Shown here: in pieces, positions 60,861 to 64,000 of the stretch | Position numbering within the stretch: the first letter of the stretch is position 1 | How the letters are laid out: every line of letters starts with the position of its first letter | DNA from: Bacteroidales bacterium | Lineage (GTDB): Bacteria; Bacteroidota; Bacteroidia; Bacteroidales; WCHB1-69 | Assembly: GCA_016290295.1 (NCBI GenBank) | Contig: JAEETJ010000002.1 | Coordinates: 143,583-207,582 of the forward strand | Direction: 5' to 3' | Length of the DNA stretch: 64,000 nt | Notes under the pieces: model-generated | Database searches by the model: none | The model's input: the letters and a program-made list of their open reading frames with translations, nothing else | What the model was told of the DNA's origin: nothing | Program-made: the position numbers and the translations under genes

Positions 60861-62285
60861 ATGTCTGAGGAGAATAACACAACAGCTGCAGTGCCTGAGG
60901 AGGATACCGTCCGGAAAAAGCCCGAGAATTCCAAGTGGAATAAGTTTCTACGGGACACGCTGGCATGGGTCAAGCGGACCATCCGTATTCATGAGGATAC
61001 GGACTATGAGGCCACAGTCAACAGCATTAACAGTGCGATTTCCTTCAAGGGCATTAATGTCTGGATTCTTTTCTTCGCCATTATTGTCGCTTCTGTGGGT
61101 TTGAACGTGAATTCCACGGCGGTCATTATCGGTGCCATGTTGATTTCGCCGCTCATGGGACCTATCATGGGCATAGGTTTAGCCATTGGTACGACTGACA
61201 GTGACATGTTGAGGCTCTCTTTGCGGAATCTCTTGGTCATGGTGGGCATAAGCCTTTTAGCCTCAACTTTTTATTTTGTTCTTTCTCCTTTGGGAGATGC
61301 ACAGTCGGAATTGCTGGCCCGTACCAGACCCACCATTTTTGATGTGCTGATCGCCTTTTTCGGTGGTGCCGCCGGCATTGTCGCCACCTCAAGAAAATCG
61401 CAGCCTTTCACGGTCATCTCAGGTGTTGCCATTGCCACCGCCTTGATGCCGCCGTTATGTACCGCAGGCTATGGTTTGGCTACCGCACAGTTTAGGTATT
61501 TCTTTGGAGCCTTCTATCTTTTCTTCATCAACTCCTTCTTTATTGCTCTTGCAACCTTTTTGATTGTCAAATATTTACATTTCCCTCAAAAGAAATATCT
61601 GAATAAAGCCCGTGAAAAACTGGTCAAACGGTCCATCAGTGTTTTCTCCATTATTGTTGTCATTCCCAGTGTCATTATAGCTCTGCATGTCATCCGTGAG
61701 ACCTCCTTTAACACATCCGCCAACAAATTTATCACCGAGATACAGGAGTCGCCCTATTTTGAACATTCACAGCTTATTAGCTACAAAAAAGAATTCGGAT
61801 ACAAAGAGCAGAGCATCATGTTGTCGGTAGTGGGCAAAGAAATCACCCCTGAAGAGATCACCCACATTCAGACCTTGATGCGCAACCAATATGGCTTAAA
61901 AAATGCCAATCTGATAGTCAAACAGACCGAACATTTCTACTCTTCACAGAATGAAAATGAGGTTATTGAGAAAATCATAGAGCGCAAAGACGCCCAACTG
62001 GCTGAATATCAGCAGCGAATTGACGAATTGGAAAGCGAGTTAGACAAACTCAACACCAATGAAAAGACCAACCAACAGATTGCCAAAGAGTTAGCGGTTC
62101 AATATCCATCCATTACCTCTTTTTCGGTAGTTAAGTTGGTTTACACAGACACCAAAAGTTTGAAAACCGACACCATCCCTACCCTTTTCATCGAAAGCAC
62201 TCACAGCTTAAGCAACGAGCAGAAACAAAAGCTCCTCCAATGGCTGCGGGTACGCTTAGAGGAGCCGAAGTTGGAGATAAAATAA
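60861..62285 (+). CDS. DUF389 / TIGR00341 membrane protein
   Basis: 474 residues: cytoplasmic start, six to seven membrane helices between about 65 and 285 including STAVIIGAMLISPLMGPIMG, the family hallmark, FFGGAAGIVATSR and ATALMPPLCTAGYGLATAQF, then a large soluble part with a coiled coil (about 370-415, EVIEKIIERKDAQLAEYQQR). Function unknown. Confidence 0.9.
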   Translation: MSEENNTTAAVPEEDTVRKKPENSKWNKFLRDTLAWVKRTIRIHEDTDYEATVNSINSAISFKGINVWILFFAIIVASVGLNVNSTAVIIGAMLISPLMGPIMGIGLAIGTTDSDMLRLSLRNLLVMVGISLLASTFYFVLSPLGDAQSELLARTRPTIFDVLIAFFGGAAGIVATSRKSQPFTVISGVAIATALMPPLCTAGYGLATAQFRYFFGAFYLFFINSFFIALATFLIVKYLHFPQKKYLNKAREKLVKRSISVFSIIVVIPSVIIALHVIRETSFNTSANKFITEIQESPYFEHSQLISYKKEFGYKEQSIMLSVVGKEITPEEITHIQTLMRNQYGLKNANLIVKQTEHFYSSQNENEVIEKIIERKDAQLAEYQQRIDELESELDKLNTNEKTNQQIAKELAVQYPSITSFSVVKLVYTDTKSLKTDTIPTLFIESTHSLSNEQKQKLLQWLRVRLEEPKLEIK

Positions 62286-62308
62286 GATGCAGTATTTAAT
62301 CCGGCTTA

Positions 62309-64000
62309 TCATATAGAACCCATCATCTCCAACAACTCTCTGTAGGAATCTACAAATCCGTATTTCACTTTACTCGTGGAAACATCATTGAAGAGTTTCT
62401 TCGCACAGTCAATCTTGGCTTTCTCCACGCCTTTTAGCTGCATGGAATCCATGCTGCCTTTGGTTTCAGCGATAAAAAAGACATGCTTGATGCCCATGCC
62501 ATCATTGAAGGCGATAGCCCAGTCGGGTGCATAGTTGCCCACTGGGGTTGGAATGTGGAACGACCTCGGCAATTTGGCATATACACATACTTCTTCGGCT
62601 TTATCCAAATCTTCAGCAAAGGTACGCTCTCCTTGACTGTCAGGGAACACATAATCCAAAATATGTTTCTTGGCTTCGTAGGCTTTGTCAACAGTTTGGC
62701 GACTCTTTTCTTTGGTAAAAATGTCGGAATCGTACTGGTTTTCTGTGCGATTGTAGCTGATGTGTTCCACAATCATTGTAGCCTTCTGTTCACGAATGAT
62801 ATGACTCACTTTGCGGATGAACTCTTCGGGGTTATTCTTGAACAGGTACAGTTTCGACAATTGAATGCCTTTCAGAATTCTGACCACCGTTCGGCGGGTC
62901 AGAGTGGCAGCTTTGGCAATATCACCAACCAAGTCGTAGGGGACATTGCTGGTTGACACGTCCCGCATCTCTCTCGTCCGTGTGGTCTGTTCGCCAGTAA
63001 AATCCAACTCGTCTTCACCTTGCATTCCGGTGGTTACCACATATTTCAACTGCGTGACATTCAATTCACTATTGATGGCAGCAACGGCCTTATGAATCAA
63101 CTCTTCGCTATCGTAATGGACGGTATAGACATATCGGTGGTTGATTTCGTTCCACAATGCCTTGAATTCTTTCTTTTCAGCATTTTCGTTCAAACGTTCG
63201 TTCACCACTTCGGCTTTTCCGTTGGCATCTTCCACCATATCCTCCAAAGCGGCAGGATCGAAGATGCTTTGAATCAGTTTATGTACTTGCTCCTCAATGG
63301 GTTGAAGCTTCTTGCTCATCGGGGCGAGAGTGCCCTTTTCCATATCGGTGTGATAATCTTCCAAGATGTTGCCTTTTTCGTCAATATAGTCGTTCTCGTA
63401 TAGATAGGTGACTATGCTGGCTGCCTCTTGCTCCGAAATTGTATGTCTATCTTCCTCCACCTTAACAGTAACCCCTTTGAAGTAGTCCACCGTAGCCTGT
63501 GTCGGGCGCTCGCGAAGGGTTTCCTTAGTCTCTTTCTGCAAGGCATCAACGAAGGAACTGTAGTTTTCGTTAGCAATGACGGTCAGCTTGTTGGTGTCGT
63601 GTACGGCATCGCCCAAGCGTTCCTTGTCCATGCGGTTACCGTCGTTATCAACACAAATACGAAGACCGCGACCCACTTCCTGCCGTTTGGCTGTACTGGA
63701 ATTAGCGTGGCGCAAAGTGCAGATTTGGAACACATTCGGGTTGTCCCAGCCTTCACGCAATGCGGAATGGGAGAAAACGAAGCGAGTCGGTTCCTCAAAA
63801 CTCAACAGTCGCTCTTTATTCTTCAGAATCAAGTCGTAAGCGGAAATATCGTCTGATGTGTCTTTTCCTCGTTTGACATCACTGTTAACCGAACGACCTT
63901 TCTTGTCAATAGAAAAATAGCCGTTGTGTACCTCCGCTGCCGAAAAACGCCGCAGATAATGCTGATAGTCATCCTCGAAAAGCGTAAGATTCTCGTTCAG
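62309..64000 (-). CDS. type III restriction enzyme Res subunit, C-terminal part
   Basis: 563 residues visible, open to the right edge (the frame stays open from 63833 to 64000), so the 5' end with Walker motifs is missing. Visible: helicase motif V/VI region SALREGWDNPNVFQICTL and QEVGRGLRICVD, and a C-terminal PD-(D/E)xK nuclease (YAPDWAIAF...FFIAETKGSM) that cuts DNA in type III systems. Mod subunit would be expected upstream, outside the window. Convergent with DUF389, 23 bases apart. Confidence 0.92.
   Translation of the reverse strand: MNENLTLFEDDYQHYLRRFSAAEVHNGYFSIDKKGRSVNSDVKRGKDTSDDISAYDLILKNKERLLSFEEPTRFVFSHSALREGWDNPNVFQICTLRHANSSTAKRQEVGRGLRICVDNDGNRMDKERLGDAVHDTNKLTVIANENYSSFVDALQKETKETLRERPTQATVDYFKGVTVKVEEDRHTISEQEAASIVTYLYENDYIDEKGNILEDYHTDMEKGTLAPMSKKLQPIEEQVHKLIQSIFDPAALEDMVEDANGKAEVVNERLNENAEKKEFKALWNEINHRYVYTVHYDSEELIHKAVAAINSELNVTQLKYVVTTGMQGEDELDFTGEQTTRTREMRDVSTSNVPYDLVGDIAKAATLTRRTVVRILKGIQLSKLYLFKNNPEEFIRKVSHIIREQKATMIVEHISYNRTENQYDSDIFTKEKSRQTVDKAYEAKKHILDYVFPDSQGERTFAEDLDKAEEVCVYAKLPRSFHIPTPVGNYAPDWAIAFNDGMGIKHVFFIAETKGSMDSMQLKGVEKAKIDCAKKLFNDVSTSKVKYGFVDSYRELLEMMGSI

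Overview
This looks like a chromosomal segment of an uncultured-type Bacteroidales (Bacteroidota). The evidence is: Bacteroidota -7 promoter boxes (TAnnTTTG, 16 listed); genes with a type IX secretion (CHU_C/gliding-type) C-terminal domain, DUF3276, DUF4831, DUF5683 and DUF5689; a S46 dipeptidyl peptidase of the DPP11 type; GH97; TonB receptor plus lipoproteins; and a FeoA-FeoB fusion. No rRNA, tRNA, CRISPR array, prophage or insertion sequence was seen. No gene-free stretch exceeds 300 bases; the longest (about 220-260 bases, e.g. 3947-4203, 29084-29337, 33616-33860, 56653-56906) hold promoters, hairpins and AT-rich repeat tracts. The final gene (type III restriction subunit) runs off the right edge and a gene start of only eight codons touches the left edge.

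Layout. 1-1133 (minus): ruvX/yqgF, def and the start of a following secreted protein. 1285-3946 (plus): ECF sigma factor, small membrane protein, DUF4252-like secreted protein and two lipoproteins, closed by a strong terminator. 4204-7742 (plus): DPP11-type peptidase and an acyltransferase. 7777-15283 (minus): Omp28-like lipoprotein, GH97 glycosidase and aldose epimerase in a row, then small lipoprotein, DUF4831 protein and a sodium:solute symporter. 15382-18043 (plus): malic enzyme and a TlpA-type thioredoxin lipoprotein. 18096-27171 (minus): a block of gapA overlapping a very large PPDK-like protein, then a divergent GAPDH paralogue joined to feoAB and a 59-residue FeoB-associated protein. 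27311-31609 (plus): T9SS cargo, ECF sigma/anti-sigma pair and a secreted protein. 31753-33615 (minus): htpG. 33861-42133 (plus): yidC, DUF3276, parA, parB, DUF5683, dapB, lepB and a secreted DUF4412-like protein. 42242-49128 (minus): TonB receptor, two DUF5689 lipoproteins, ribBA and queF, divergent from a secreted endonuclease-like gene at 49257. 49257-54112 (plus): that gene, a dolichol-phosphate-mannose-type glycosyltransferase, NfeD-type protease, pssA and a LOG-family gene. 54205-56652 (minus): DHH phosphoesterase and two FKBP-type lipoproteins. 56907-62285 (plus): outer-membrane barrel protein, pyrE, obg, hisS and a DUF389 membrane protein. 62309-64000 (minus): type III restriction helicase/nuclease.

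The most unusual features are (1) short 7-9 bp AT-rich repeat families that fill almost every gene junction and run into the 3' ends of coding sequences, so that unrelated proteins end in the same peptides (HisS and the symporter both end QLTVNN); (2) a 1365-residue protein with about 870 unrecognised residues in front of a PPDK-type ATP-binding domain and a phosphohistidine domain but no PEP/pyruvate barrel, translationally coupled to gapA; and (3) a TonB/DUF5689/ribBA/queF operon divergent from a secreted nuclease-like gene. I saw no clear-cut new defence or mobile system; much of the window is housekeeping genes.

Start codons were re-chosen wherever a promoter box, a signal peptide or a family-typical N terminus excluded the longest reading frame; these choices are stated in each entry. 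Function calls rest on motif recognition by eye, with no database search.
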